From Strongyloides papillosus (lineage: Eukaryota; Nematoda; Chromadorea; Rhabditida; Strongyloididae), in the NCBI GenBank assembly GCA_005656395.1, contig SRSI01000044.1:1984001-2048000 (forward strand): DNA of 64,000 nucleotides, in the 5' to 3' direction. Shown here piece by piece: positions 27,719 to 38,978 of this stretch. The stretch's first letter is position 1. The number at the start of each line of letters is the position of its first letter. The notes under the pieces are model-generated. The model worked only from the letters and a program-made list of their open reading frames with translations. It searched no databases and was not told the DNA's origin. Made by a program: the position numbers and the translations under genes.

Positions 27719-30283
27719 TTAATCCTCATCTGATACTATCTCACCATCACTTAACTCATCCTCATTAACAATTCTTCTAGGTTTCTTGTGCTGAACAGTT
27801 GTTGTGGTCGTGGTTGTTTTAGGTGAAGCATTTTGTTGAGGTCCTCGCATATTTTGATTGTTAGGTCGATTGAAGTTCCCTGAAAATTGATTATTTCTCA
27901 TCTGATTACGATTACCTCTATTGCGATTAGTAGTACTTGGACCTTGTTGGAAATTATTAACCATGTTATTACGTGATCCTTGATTATTTCTTCTATTACC
28001 ACCACTACGATTACCGTGCATAGGATTTGAATTAAAATGATTGTTAGGTGTGAAGTTTCCTGAATTTGATAACGGGTTCATATTCATCATACCTTGAGAA
28101 GAATTCATACGTGAATTATTCATATAATTTCCACCTACAATACCCGAATTTTGATTCATCATTGTCATAGGCACTCCAGGACCACTAACATTGTTTCCCA
28201 TTGCCATCCTACGACCATTGTTGATTCCACGATTTGTGTTGTTAAAATTATTATCATCAAATGTTCCAGCATATATATCAATACTCATTTGATCAGTCCA
28301 TTGATTAATAACATTTCTAATATATTTATCACGTTCACCAATTTCTTTTAACAGCCTTAGCATATCCGCTTCTGCTTTCTTATTTGTTCCAGGTGATGCT
28401 AAAAAAAATTGAGTTACTTTTTTAGCAGCACTACGTAATTGTTCAATTGAAAGTTTTGATAAAATTTCTCTTGAGAAATAAAGATCAAATTGAGCTGCTT
28501 GTAATTTATTCATTACATCCGTTAGTAATAACTCATCAATAGAAATAATAATTGGCATTGGTTTCACCATAGTTCCTTGTTTCCACATCTGATAATTTTT
28601 CGTCTCTTTCGCCTCAATAAGATAAGGATTTGGCCAAATTGCATTAAAATTCTCTTCACTAATAATATTAAATGGAGCATTTGATATGAAATTTTCAGTA
28701 GGACTATCTGAACCTAACAGTACATCCAAACTCAATTGAAACTCTGGTAATTTCTTATAATAAGTACCTTTCAGCAATAATGAATGTCTTATCTCCATTA
28801 AAATGAAACCTATACGATTTCCTCCTACGTACGGTGGTCTAAAAGCTATTGGATTCCAACAAATATCTATCAAATCATTAGTACTTAATTGTTGCATTGC
28901 CAACCAAGGCCTTAAATCACGTTCTCTCATTCCTATTGAATACTCACAATCTACTGTACTAAATCTTGAACAATAAACTAGCATAGCCTCATTAGTCTCA
29001 AGTAAAAATCGTTGTAAGTGCGGATTTTGTTTAAATGATTCCGTCATAGCTTCAGCTAAAAATGTATATCTCTCTTTCATATACCATTCCATTGATTCTT
29101 CCAAAGTTAATTCTACTTCTTCAATAGCTTGATGTAACTTTATCCAACAATCAATAGAACTTTCTGTTTTCATTATCTCATCACCAGTTGTTAATGAGAT
29201 TCCTACGTGATTAATGGCACGCTTTGCATATACATGGACAGCTGAAGCATACTCTTCAATTATACCATTTACTTTTAATGATACTGGTGCAGGATAAAAT
29301 GGATGGAGAACAGATTCAGATGTAAAGCATACTAAATGATTTGATGTATAATATCTCATTTCTTCTTTATCAAAATCTACTATTATAGGAATTCTTTTAC
29401 TATCATTATTATCATTTTTAAATTTCTCTCTCAATTCCATCATCACTAATCCAGATCTGTTACCACCCATTTCATTAAGATGGGCTGGTTTCACAGGTTT
29501 TCTCTGTGTCATCCAATCAATAAGTTTTGCTGGGGTTGTTTCTTCTTTAGTTAATTCTGTTTGAATAATTGTTTCTGGTATTAAACAACACCATTTTTTA
29601 TCATTTCCTTGTTGTTCAAGTAATATAGCATCACCAGTAGCTAATAATAATTGTTCTAAATATTCATGTCGCGATATTTTATACTTCATAGCTGTTTGTC
29701 TCCACTTATCCATTTTATAAATTTTTGCATCAACCACTTCCTGTGGTATTTTATGTTCTTTATAAATTATATCAGCCAAAGCAGATAACTCTAAAGGATC
29801 TTTTACATTTCTTAACTTTTCTATAGCTTCATCAGGAACTTTTATAGCTTCAAATAATCTTTGATATGCATAATGTTCTACAGAACGATACTCTACTTTC
29901 TTAATGTCAAATACAATTGGAAAATACATTGATAATGGTTTGAATACTCCTATCATACTTAAAACAGCATATGATCCAGTAATAGGAGTGGGCTTGTCAT
30001 CACTATCATATGTTGCTCCTGATAATTTAATTGGTCGATTTTTTTTGGCATTAAATTTTCTTCTACATATTGCTTCATATTCTTTTTCTGTAATACTGTA
30101 TTGTTCTGATTCACTTTGAACGTCTTTATATTGTTCAATAGAGTTATATCTAGAAAGCAAAATGCCATTATAAAACAAAAATAAAACTTACTTTCTATTA
30201 CCATTAGAAGAAACTGTATTGTATGTAAATGAAGAATGCAGACTTTCTTTAGTATCTGCAATTAGTTTAATGTTATCTTCCAT
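27719..30283 (-). CDS. Tandem NADAR-domain protein with prion-like Asn/Gly/Met tail
   Basis: Exon 1 is 30283-30192 and exon 2 is 30149-27719, joined in frame, giving about 840 residues. NADAR (YbiA-like) domains are N-glycosidases acting on ADP-ribose-type metabolites. Copy 1 (about residues 105-220) has SVEHYAYQR, LLLATGDAILLEQ and DKKW, the family's Glu, Thr-Gly and Asp-x-x-Trp landmarks. Copy 2 (about 290-470) has a better FYPAPVSL start but replaces the Glu (YASAVHVYAKRA), the Gly (LLETNEAMLV) and the Trp, so it is probably inactive. Each copy is followed by a GGNR-[SI]-G-x3-MExR motif, evidence of internal duplication. From about residue 655 the protein becomes Asn/Gly/Met/Gln-rich with RGN repeats, ending in an acidic EDELSDGEIVSDED tail, suggesting RNA or granule association. 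A minus-strand AATAAA lies 16 bases past the stop (27698-27703). Confidence 0.75.
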
Positions 30284-30666
30284 TATTATCTGTCACCCAA
30301 ATTAAATTTCTAATAAATTTGGCATTGAATATTGGATTCTAATATTTATCTTTTATTATGGATACACAAGCGCCTTCGCAAAATTAGTACAAGATGTGCG
30401 CGGGTTCTTTGTTCCAACTGATATCGATACAAGATTGCAGGAAGTGTGTCTGTACATTTTCAAAGTGCAGAATGCCATCTTATGTTTTAATGTATATGAA
30501 AATCGAGCTTGCTTGCTATAGAACAATCTTTATGACCAAAAATTTGACAACATAACTCTGTGTTGCACTTTGATTTCAAAAAGTGTATAAACGGTATAAC
30601 AAAAGTTTCTATTTCAAGAAACGACCTTTCTCAGCACTTTAACACCGTTTAATTGTAAAAACTGTA
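30284..30666. other. Gap between the NADAR gene and the tRNA gene, unusually GC-rich in part
   Basis: The segment 30360-30650 has clearly more G and C than the flanking intergenic DNA and few long A/T runs. It has no supported ORF on either strand. It lies upstream of the minus-strand NADAR gene and downstream of the tRNA, so it is likely promoter sequence and could also hold an unrecognised non-coding RNA. Confidence 0.35.
30655..30660 (-). terminator. Pol III T-run terminator of tRNA-Arg
   Basis: On the minus strand the tRNA is followed within about ten bases by a run of five Ts, the standard RNA polymerase III stop signal. Confidence 0.75.
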
Positions 30667-30739
30667 CGACCCTGGCAGGATTCGAACCTACAATCTTCTG
30701 CTCCGTAGGCAGACGCGTTATCCATTGCGCCACAGGGCC
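30667..30739 (-). tRNA. tRNA-Arg (anticodon ACG)
   Basis: A 73-base cloverleaf folds on the minus strand. The acceptor stem GGCCCTG pairs with CAGGGTC, with one G-T pair, and the discriminator is G. The anticodon stem TCTGC/GCAGA encloses loop CTACGGA, so the anticodon is ACG (Arg, read as ICG). The T arm GTAGG-TTCGAAT-CCTGC contains the B box, and the D arm has the A-box core TGGCGCAATGG. There is no intron. A TTTTT run just downstream (plus positions 30656-30660) is the expected RNA polymerase III terminator. Confidence 0.96.
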
Positions 30740-32809
30740 GTGCTTCTTCAAGAACGCACTTAACTTTGAGAAAATTGCAAATTTAACACAATATTCATCA
30801 AAATATTATCTTTTTCTATTTATTTTCCTCGTTCAAGATATTAAGATTACTTATACAAAGGTAAAATTCATCTTTATTTATAAATTTGTGGTTTTAATCA
30901 ACTACATTATTAATATTTTCGTTAAACATCAAAATAAAGCATTAGTTTATACATTAAAACTAAAATAAATAAATGTACCATCATTAATATTGTCAATGTT
31001 AAAAATATCTCTTATTATTACTCTCGATTTTATTGGTAACAAATAACATCTATACACTATCAAAGTTTCCTATCACACATTTGTTATTACACCTTTCTAA
31101 ATTATAAAAACATAACAAATATAATTGATGGTAAACAAAAATACAAAATAATAATCAAAGGAAATATTAAACAAAATAATTAAAATGATACTTTTTCAAA
31201 ATTCAACAAAAATATAAACTTTTTTCCGTATTTCTGAAATAATACAATATTTTTTACATGATACAAATAATTTTTTTTTATAAAAAAAGACTTGTTTTAT
31301 AAATGATATTATTAGTGCTGACAAAATGTTATATTTAAATGGAAAAGTTTTAGCAACGAAATGAAAAAAAAACAAACGATATGAATATTATTATTTGCAC
31401 ACGTCACCATTGGAAAATCATTAATAGATTTACAAAATATTATTAAAAAGACATTTTTTACCAAAAAAAGGAAAAATATATACATATTTTGATAAAATAA
31501 TATTTACTAACGACAACTTCTTTACATTATTGGTATTATATTTTTTTATGAAAATTAAAAAATTTATAATGATTGATAGGTATATTTCATAATAAGTCAA
31601 AAGTATAAAGGTATAAGCCATATTTTTTACTACATTTTCTTCTTGCAAATGTGTTACTTTAATTTACAAATATGATAATTCTTTGTTATTATAAAATAGT
31701 TAAGAAGTAAAGGTATATAAATGATATGATGTAAAAATTGAGATACGATTCTCATCAATGTATTTTATTCTTGATGAGAAATGATAATATTATGTTGAAA
31801 TTATTGGTTTTGATATAATAAATTGTTAGATTAGATTAAATATATTGAGTCATTGTTTGGTTAATTCAAATTTTTTTTCCACTATTTAGTTGGTTTTTTT
31901 GTGTTCAATTTTGCTTAGTAATATTCAAAAGTTGTATTATTTAAGTGGGAATAATAATAAGGGTATACTTTGTGTTCAAATAGATTGATAAGTGATATTC
32001 ATAATATCATTTTGATATTTCTTTCCTTCAGAATTGATAAAATAAAAATATGTTGAATAATAATATTTTTATAAAGATTTTTCGTACAAAATGTTATTAA
32101 ATTTTTAGAAATTTTATGTGGTTTAAGACATTAAAACCTTTATTAGTATCTGAAACGGAATAGATAAAATTAACAGCCTTTTTTATAATTATCTTTATTT
32201 AAATACCAATCATAAAACCTTTACAGAGACAGTACTTTATAGTCATCAAATGCTACTTTAAACTCAAAAAACATTATTGATGTTCTTAGTTACATATTTC
32301 TATTTAATTTTTAAAATTGTTTTCTAGTTACTTATAATACTCAATTTGCGATATTTAAACTGCTATTACAATTAAAATAACATTTTAAAATGAATCTTGC
32401 AAACTTTAAAAATAATTATTACATTACTATTCTCTTTGTTTACTTTTTATTTTTTGAAATAGCGATAGAGAATTTTGGTATTATTAATTGTTTAATTCTC
32501 AATAGGTTAATTAAACTTTCAATATTATAAGTATTTGTTAAATAATATAATGATTGTTAAACACAGTTATTCAAGATTAAAGGTACCACAGAAAACTACA
32601 TTTTTATATATTTATAATCTTTAGTGTATTTTTAAATCAATTATGCTTACTTTAATAAATATATATTTCAACAACCTGTTTTTGACTTTTGACGTCTTAG
32701 CTAAATTAAACAACATTAATAAAATTTATATTGTAGTATTCTTTTTTTAATCAATGAAAAATAAATTCAATCAAAAGGAATATTAAAATAGACATACTGA
32801 CAAAATAAT
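30740..32809. other. Intergenic region with no supported gene
   Basis: Two kilobases of AT-rich sequence. The only open frame of note, 31430-31648 on the minus strand, is Ile/Tyr/Lys/Asn-biased as expected of random AT-rich DNA, has no splice context and no recognisable domain. The tRNA 5' flank is at the left end and the 3' UTR of the next minus-strand gene at the right end. Confidence 0.45.
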
Positions 32810-35800
32810 TCATAAACCATTCAGTAAAACATCTTGAAAACAATACGAATCATTGATACAATCAACGAACTTTTTTTTCTTTTTTTCAATTCTCTTCATC
32901 ATTATATCAAAATTTGTCAGAATAGGTTTGATTGCAAGTCCCATTTTTATACCTAATTGATAACCATCGCTATGCATCGTCTCTTCAATATATTTTGCAT
33001 CTACAGTATTGTAATTGTTTGCCACTAGAAGAATATTCTCTAAAATCGTATTGAAATTTTCACCATTATTTTTTCCCATTTCCTTTATCAATTGTTCCAT
33101 CTTTTCAGTGTACGTCTCTTCATAATCATCTTCAAATAAATTTTCCCTTGAATATTCTACAAGTTCTTGATTAATAAATTTTTGTAATCCTGAATTCGAC
33201 ATGAAACTTGTTATTGTTTGAAAGATTGTTCTTGACAGTTGTGATTTCTCTTTCTCAGATAATGTTACATTTTTAGTTATATAGTCAATAAAAACATGTG
33301 ATAACTTTTCATTTGATAATATTTCCTTAAAACTCTTTTCCAATCTCTGTATATTAGAACTATTTGTTGAAGCATTTATTGAATTTGAAAAAATATTGTC
33401 TGATATTATATTTAAATCATTATAAAGGGAACGTTTTTTTTCTTTCATATGAACTAATAACTATAGTATTTGTAAAAATATTCGAATAATTTTTTATTAA
33501 CTTTAGATTACCTGATGAGAGTTCTGTTGACATATTAAGTGATGATACAGCAGATGTTGAGTTTTCATTAGGTAATACTGTTGAGTTTACTTCAATAGTT
33601 TTATTAGTCAAAGATTCCAGAAAACCCTTTACCTTTTCAATAGCAGTAACATTTCCACCATTGAAATTTGTAAAAAATTCATTGACAAATGACGTTAGAA
33701 ACGAGTGAAAAGAATTTGTTATTGATAAAACAATATTATTTATCATATCTGGTGATTTAATTGTTGTTGAATACAATACTTTTTCTGATTTCTTTAACAT
33801 CTCCTTTAATAGTGAAACTGATACTATTGTTCCATTAGTGAAAGTATATTGGCCATTATTACCAATTATAACATCGGGAGGTAATTCATCGTTTGTTAAC
33901 AATGGTGCCATTATTGTTGATGATAATGAAAAATTTCCATAGCCAAAAAGTGATAAAGTATAATTATAGATAGAAGTAAAATATCCTGGTGATGATGTAG
34001 TTGTTGATACTTTTTTCGTTGTAGTAGTACTTATTACGTCCATTGGAACTGTTGTTTGAGAATGTGTTGTTGTGATAACATCTGTTGTTGTGTATGCAGT
34101 TATTGTAGTTACCCTATTCGTACCCGTTATAGATTCCATTGTTGATGTTACATTACCGCCACTTATAGTCATTATCATGGACGTTAAATTTGTATTCAAT
34201 ACCGATTCCGTTATAGTATTGTTAAGTATTGTTTTAAGAGGCATGAGCCTGGTAGTATTAATAATATTAGGAACTATAATTGAAGACAAACTTTGATTAT
34301 TATTTGGAATACTTGAATTATTGTTTTTTGCTATTGTTGTTAAAGACATATTTGGAAGTTGTGAATTATTTTGATTTATCACTGAAAAAGATCCAATAGT
34401 TTCAAATGATCCAAAGTTATCAGGTTCTGATGGGAGAGGAGAAAAAACTATATAATTAATAAATTCCAATTTATTGATACTTACCTGGAAATGGAGATAG
34501 CATTGCTTCTGTCAAGACAGCTATCATTGATATTTCTCCTGAAAGGTACGAATTATTTAACACTTTATCATAGGTTTGAGTTTTATTCAATATCTCATAT
34601 TCAAAAGCTGATATTTCAATATTATATAATGGGAATTCCACTTCACAGTTATGAGTTGTGGAAGTTTCATTTAACACCCTTCTCTTTTTTCGATAAATAT
34701 TAACAATCTTATGATATTGATCTTGAAAAACATAAGTAGTAGAATTTTTATCTTCAAATTGAAAGGTTAAACTTCTCTTTTTTCTAGATTGAGTTTTAGA
34801 AATAAAATTTGTCATAACATCTAAAACTTTAGAAAATAATGCTTCAGTGTATGATTTAAATGCAATATTTGCTGTAGTAAGAGTTTGATTCAATTGTTCT
34901 TGTATTGATATTTCTAAACCACCAACTAGTTTTTTTCTAATACTACCTGAAACAATTCCTAATTTTTCTCCAAAAGATGCCACGAATGCTATAATTGATT
35001 GAAGAAGACTAAAATCTTCAGGTGGGTAGTCTTTTTTAATAATAATACGCTTGTAATCAAAATTTTTGTCAACGATTTCTAAAACAAAAGAATTTATTTC
35101 ATAATTGTAGGTAATAACAGCATCCTCTATATCAAAAATTGTTGTTTCTTCTTCATTGATATGATAATATTTCTTATTTTTATGTTTTAAATGTTCAGAA
35201 GATTCTTTAAAGTACAATTTTGATATTCGTTTCCATAACCTACTAAATAAATGACTTCTACTTGATGTTCCGCTATTTTCATAGTCACCATAAACATTAT
35301 CATAAAAACTTTGGGTTTTCATTTTGTTCAAATTATCATTAGAATTTTTTAAAATTTTATCAGATAAAGAACTTATGTTATGTTCTATGGATTTAAAGAA
35401 ATTTGTCATTTTTTTTTCGAGAACATAATCTAGCCTATTTAACATTTGGAGGATTTTATCTTCATCTAATATATCCACAGGTTCTGTTTCATTTTTTATT
35501 GTCGTATTGTCAAAGGAATCAAAAAAGTCATCCAAGAATTGCAAAGTTTCTATAAATTGAAGAAAATCATTGTTTGCTTCACTAACATCTCTTTTAGAAG
35601 TGTTTTTTAAAATAAATGGATTTTTGACTGTAGGATAGTCTAAAAAAAGGTTAGTAAGTTTTATCAACCATTATTAATACCTATAGATAATGATGAGGGC
35701 ATCGATGTTGCTTCTTCTTCCTCATAAAAACTATTATTATCAGTTTCGCTTATATTAACAATTTCTGGGTAATTACAAAAATTACTGTTACAATAGCATG

Positions 35801-36116
35801 TAACATCATCTGTGACATTATTATTAATGCATCCAGAATCAACTAAATCTAATGTACATCCAAATGATATAATGTTACTTGTTAATAATGGTAATTTTAA
35901 ATCTAAAAAAGGTAAATAGACAAATAATTTAAACATACTAATGAAACAATTTATTCCACTACAAAGTGTTTCACAATCTTCAATAGGTACATTTGTACAA
36001 TTGTAGCATACTATAGTTCCAGAAGGTTGATTAAAATTTTCATTATAATTATTTTGACATATTAAAAGATAACAAAAAGATGTTAGAAATATAATTAAAA
36101 TAACGATACTTTTCAT
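32810..36116 (-). CDS. Large secreted glycoprotein: Cys-rich Ly6/ET-like N-terminus, mucin-like middle
   Basis: Four exons join in frame: 36116-35681, 35639-34485, 34447-33512 and 33453-32810, about 1056 residues. It begins with a signal peptide (MKSIVILIIFLTSFCYLLIC). A Cys-rich module follows (residues about 30-125: CYNC, CETLC, CYCNSNFCN), resembling the nematode ET-module/Ly6-activin-receptor fold by its closing CYC-x4-CN pattern. The middle has a Thr/Ser-rich, mucin-like stretch (TTT repeats near 34020-34100) and many N-x-S/T sites, plus dibasic sites (SRKKRS, YRKKRR). The C-terminal part is helical and charged. There is no obvious second membrane segment. The exon 3-4 junction must use donor GTAATC at 33511 and the second of two nearby AGs (33455-33454); the first AG leaves the frame broken. 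I do not recognise the whole protein. Confidence 0.65.
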
Positions 36117-37148
36117 TTTACAATTAAAAACATTAAAGTAATATATTTTTTCAAGTTACAGTAAAAAATGAATAATAAAAAAGTTTTAGCTTATAATAAT
36201 TGATATAATCAAGATTTAGTAAAATTCATGTATTTATTGCAATTTATTTGAAAACAAAATCGGAATTTAAAAATAATATATTAAAAATACATGTAATCGC
36301 ATAAACTTGTATAGTTTTGTTTTATGGTAAAAAACAATTAAAATTCTATCAATAAAAAAATTATAAATTTTAATTTAACATATTTTTTTCTAAATAATTA
36401 CGGTATTTTATAATTCTAAATATGATTTGAGTGATTATCCTTCGGTAACCATAATATTAAAACTATAAGATTTCTCTGAGAAATATAGATTTATTTCCAT
36501 TTGAACATTAAAAACAATACTACAAAATAAATTATCTCAAAGTTGAAATATTTAAAAATACATTCCTGTATTATAAACTTTTGTAATAACATTTGTCTGA
36601 ATAATCTATATCTTTGTAAAATATATTCTTCAATTCTGTGGCTACTATGTATCTTGCTGTACCTTCATGATACGTTCGTTAAAATCTCGATCATATGCCA
36701 CAATACAATGCCTCCATGTAAGTTGGATTTTCCTTCAAAAATCCGCATACCAACTCTGAAGTTTACCCATCCATTCCTTATTTTTATAGATATATTAACA
36801 AACTATATTCCACTGGTATTAATAAAATTTGACAATAAATAGTACATTAGAAACAAGAGACAATATATTGGGAAAGTATAAATATTGTATACCCTCTTCC
36901 GTACATATAATCAAATATGTTTAAACTGAAGATATATTGTTTTGAAAAGAAATAAACGGCTTGATTCGTCTATTTCTTATACTCTTTTAAAATTCCTCAT
37001 ATCCTTTATAAGTTACCAAACATTTCTAAAACTTTTTTGGAACTCTTTAAAAATACTTTATAAACATAGAAAGAATAAGGCGTTACTAAGATTGGAGACA
37101 CTGATTTTACAGATTTCCAGACAACTGGATGGTAGAAATCATAATCAA
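36117..37148. other. Intergenic region upstream of the FANCJ pseudogene
   Basis: This holds the promoter of the minus-strand secreted-protein gene on the left and the original 5' end of the FANCJ gene on the right. The open frame 36543-36842 (plus) has no splice or family support. On the opposite strand near 36660-36800 a short protein-like stretch (IQLTWRHCIVAYDRDFNERI) flanked by stops might be a coding relic of unknown origin. Confidence 0.35.
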
Positions 37149-38078
37149 ATGAGCATGACTGATATTCTTAAAACCAATTATAAGTATGTTTTATTGAATG
37201 ATTAATTTTATTATTAATTTTTTATTTAGGGATAATGTTATACCACCAAGAAAACGAGGTAGGATTAAGATTAGGTAACAAAACGATGAATGTAAAAGTA
37301 CTGAAAAACTGGGGTCACCATACAATTTCCTGAGGAAATTGATCCATACCCCTCCCAAATTTCAATAACGGAGGAAATTATCTCTTCTTTTGAAAAATCA
37401 AGTGATGCCTTTATTGAAAGTCCCACTGGTTCCGGTAAGACAATGGCATTACTATACTCAGCTATCGGATAGCTAAAAAATTACAAAAGTAAAGTTGAAT
37501 TGTCTAAAATGAATTGCAAGTTAAATGGTAACGATAATACTGAAGAAAATAAAAGAAATAAATGTAATTATGATGGATGTTTAGACAACAATGGTAATAT
37601 TAAAAATGGATGTATCAAAAATGAAGAAGATAATTTAAATGAATGTATATGTGAGAAAAATATAAAAATTTTCTATGCTACTAAGGCTCATAAACAAATT
37701 GCTCAAGTTATAAAAGAGCTTAAAAGGTTACCATATTGCTACACAGATGCTAAGAATTCAGATAATATTTACCATATGATATTATCTGCTAAAGAACATA
37801 CTTGTGTTAATTCAAATGTTAAAAAATCATCTAAAGGCATTTATGAACAATATAAAAATATTAATTTAAATGACAACATAAAATGTATATTCGAAACGAA
37901 TCTTAATAGGAGCTTTGACAACTTAAATATTACGTCAATTAATAATATTTTACCTGTATGGGATATTGAAGAATTAAATGAATATGGAACTATAAGTCAT
38001 ATTTGTCCACACTTTGCTGCGTTAAAATTATTTAAAAATGGTGCTGATATTGTGTTTTATCCCTTCAATTACATTATA

Positions 38079-38110
38079 CAGGGTGGGCCAAAATATGCAT
38101 CACAGTTGCA
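38079..38110 (+). repeat. Left terminal inverted repeat (perfect 32 bp)
   Basis: This stretch is the exact reverse complement of 38947-38978. Imperfect inverted similarity extends to about 38229. Confidence 0.95.
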
Positions 38111-38946
38111 ATATAACACTTTATAACTTTTTTGTAGGTGACATATTTTTATCGTATTATACGCATTTTGTAGAGAATTTGTTAGAGAATAATATATTAC
38201 AAGATTGTTCTCAAGAATGAACTTAAAAAAAGTTTTTTAATTTCTTAGTATTTTACATTTAAAAAAAGTATTTCTTAATTTTTTTTCAATTTAAACTTAT
38301 TATTAAGTTTAAAACACATAAATACAATTCGTAATAAGTCAATATTTCACGCAATTATGTATGAAAAATGTAATCTTTTAAATAATCACCATTTAATTTC
38401 TTGCACAAGCTTGTTAATTATAAAACATTAATTATTACTCTTATTAAATTGTTTTATTTAACTCTTTAAAATGATTTACCACACTTAATATTGCATGTCT
38501 TTACGAAGCTTGGGTCAAATTGTAGTAGGTTTTGAATAAGTTATGAGTTGTAACAATTGAACATTTGTTGGTGTAGTAATCACGATCTGTTTTTGTCCGT
38601 GCTTCAGTAGAACACTTTCTTAAAGAAGTAACAAAGGTAAAAAATATTTAAAATATATGAAAAAAATTAATATTGTATAAACAAAATATTTTATGAAGAA
38701 AAATGTTCTAAAGTAACATTTCAAACATCTAGCATTTATTTATAAATAAATTGAAATATTTTAAGATGCACTTTTAAAACAAAAATATAAACATTTTTAT
38801 TTAACTTAATACAACTTTTTATTAAGATCGTTCTTAAGAACAATCTTGTAGTGTATTATTCTATAAATTGTTCTGTACAAAATGCGTATAATATCATAAA
38901 AATACGTCAACAATAAACAAAGTTATAACAATTATAAAGTGTTTCA

Positions 38947-38978
38947 TGCAACTGTGATGCATATTTTGGCCCACCCTG
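38947..38978 (-). repeat. Right terminal inverted repeat (perfect 32 bp)
   Basis: It mirrors 38079-38110 exactly and is followed by the TA target duplication. Imperfect inverted similarity extends left to about 38828, including the palindrome GTTCTTAAGAAC. Confidence 0.95.

Larger units (their letters stand above)
38079..38978. mobile_element. 900-bp non-autonomous Tc1/mariner-type DNA transposon
   Basis: The element is flanked on both sides by TA (38077-38078 and 38979-38980), the target duplication of the Tc1/mariner superfamily. Its ends are perfect 32-base inverted repeats beginning CAGGGTGGGCCAAAATATGC, and inverted similarity continues imperfectly for about 150 bases (for example TTATACGCATTTTGTA and CTACAAGATTGTTCT versions). 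The 600-base interior has no transposase frame, so it depends on an enzyme encoded elsewhere. Removing the element and one TA restores an uninterrupted frame across the FANCJ junction, NYIIDPKVQDK, which fixes the boundaries to the base. Confidence 0.93.

Noticed and set aside
33434..33455. Apparent frameshift in an A8 run of the secreted-protein gene (two overlapping frames at 33420-33448).
   Set aside because: A GT-AG intron from 33511 to 33454, using the second of two nearby AGs, joins the frames without any indel.
35660..35670. Overlapping ATGA stop-start junction suggesting two separate genes at 35664-35667.
   Set aside because: A 41-base intron (35680-35640) with good splice sites joins them in phase.
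38038..38220. Frame entering the left arm of the transposon.
   Set aside because: It is read-through of FANCJ coding sequence into the inverted repeat, not a transposase.
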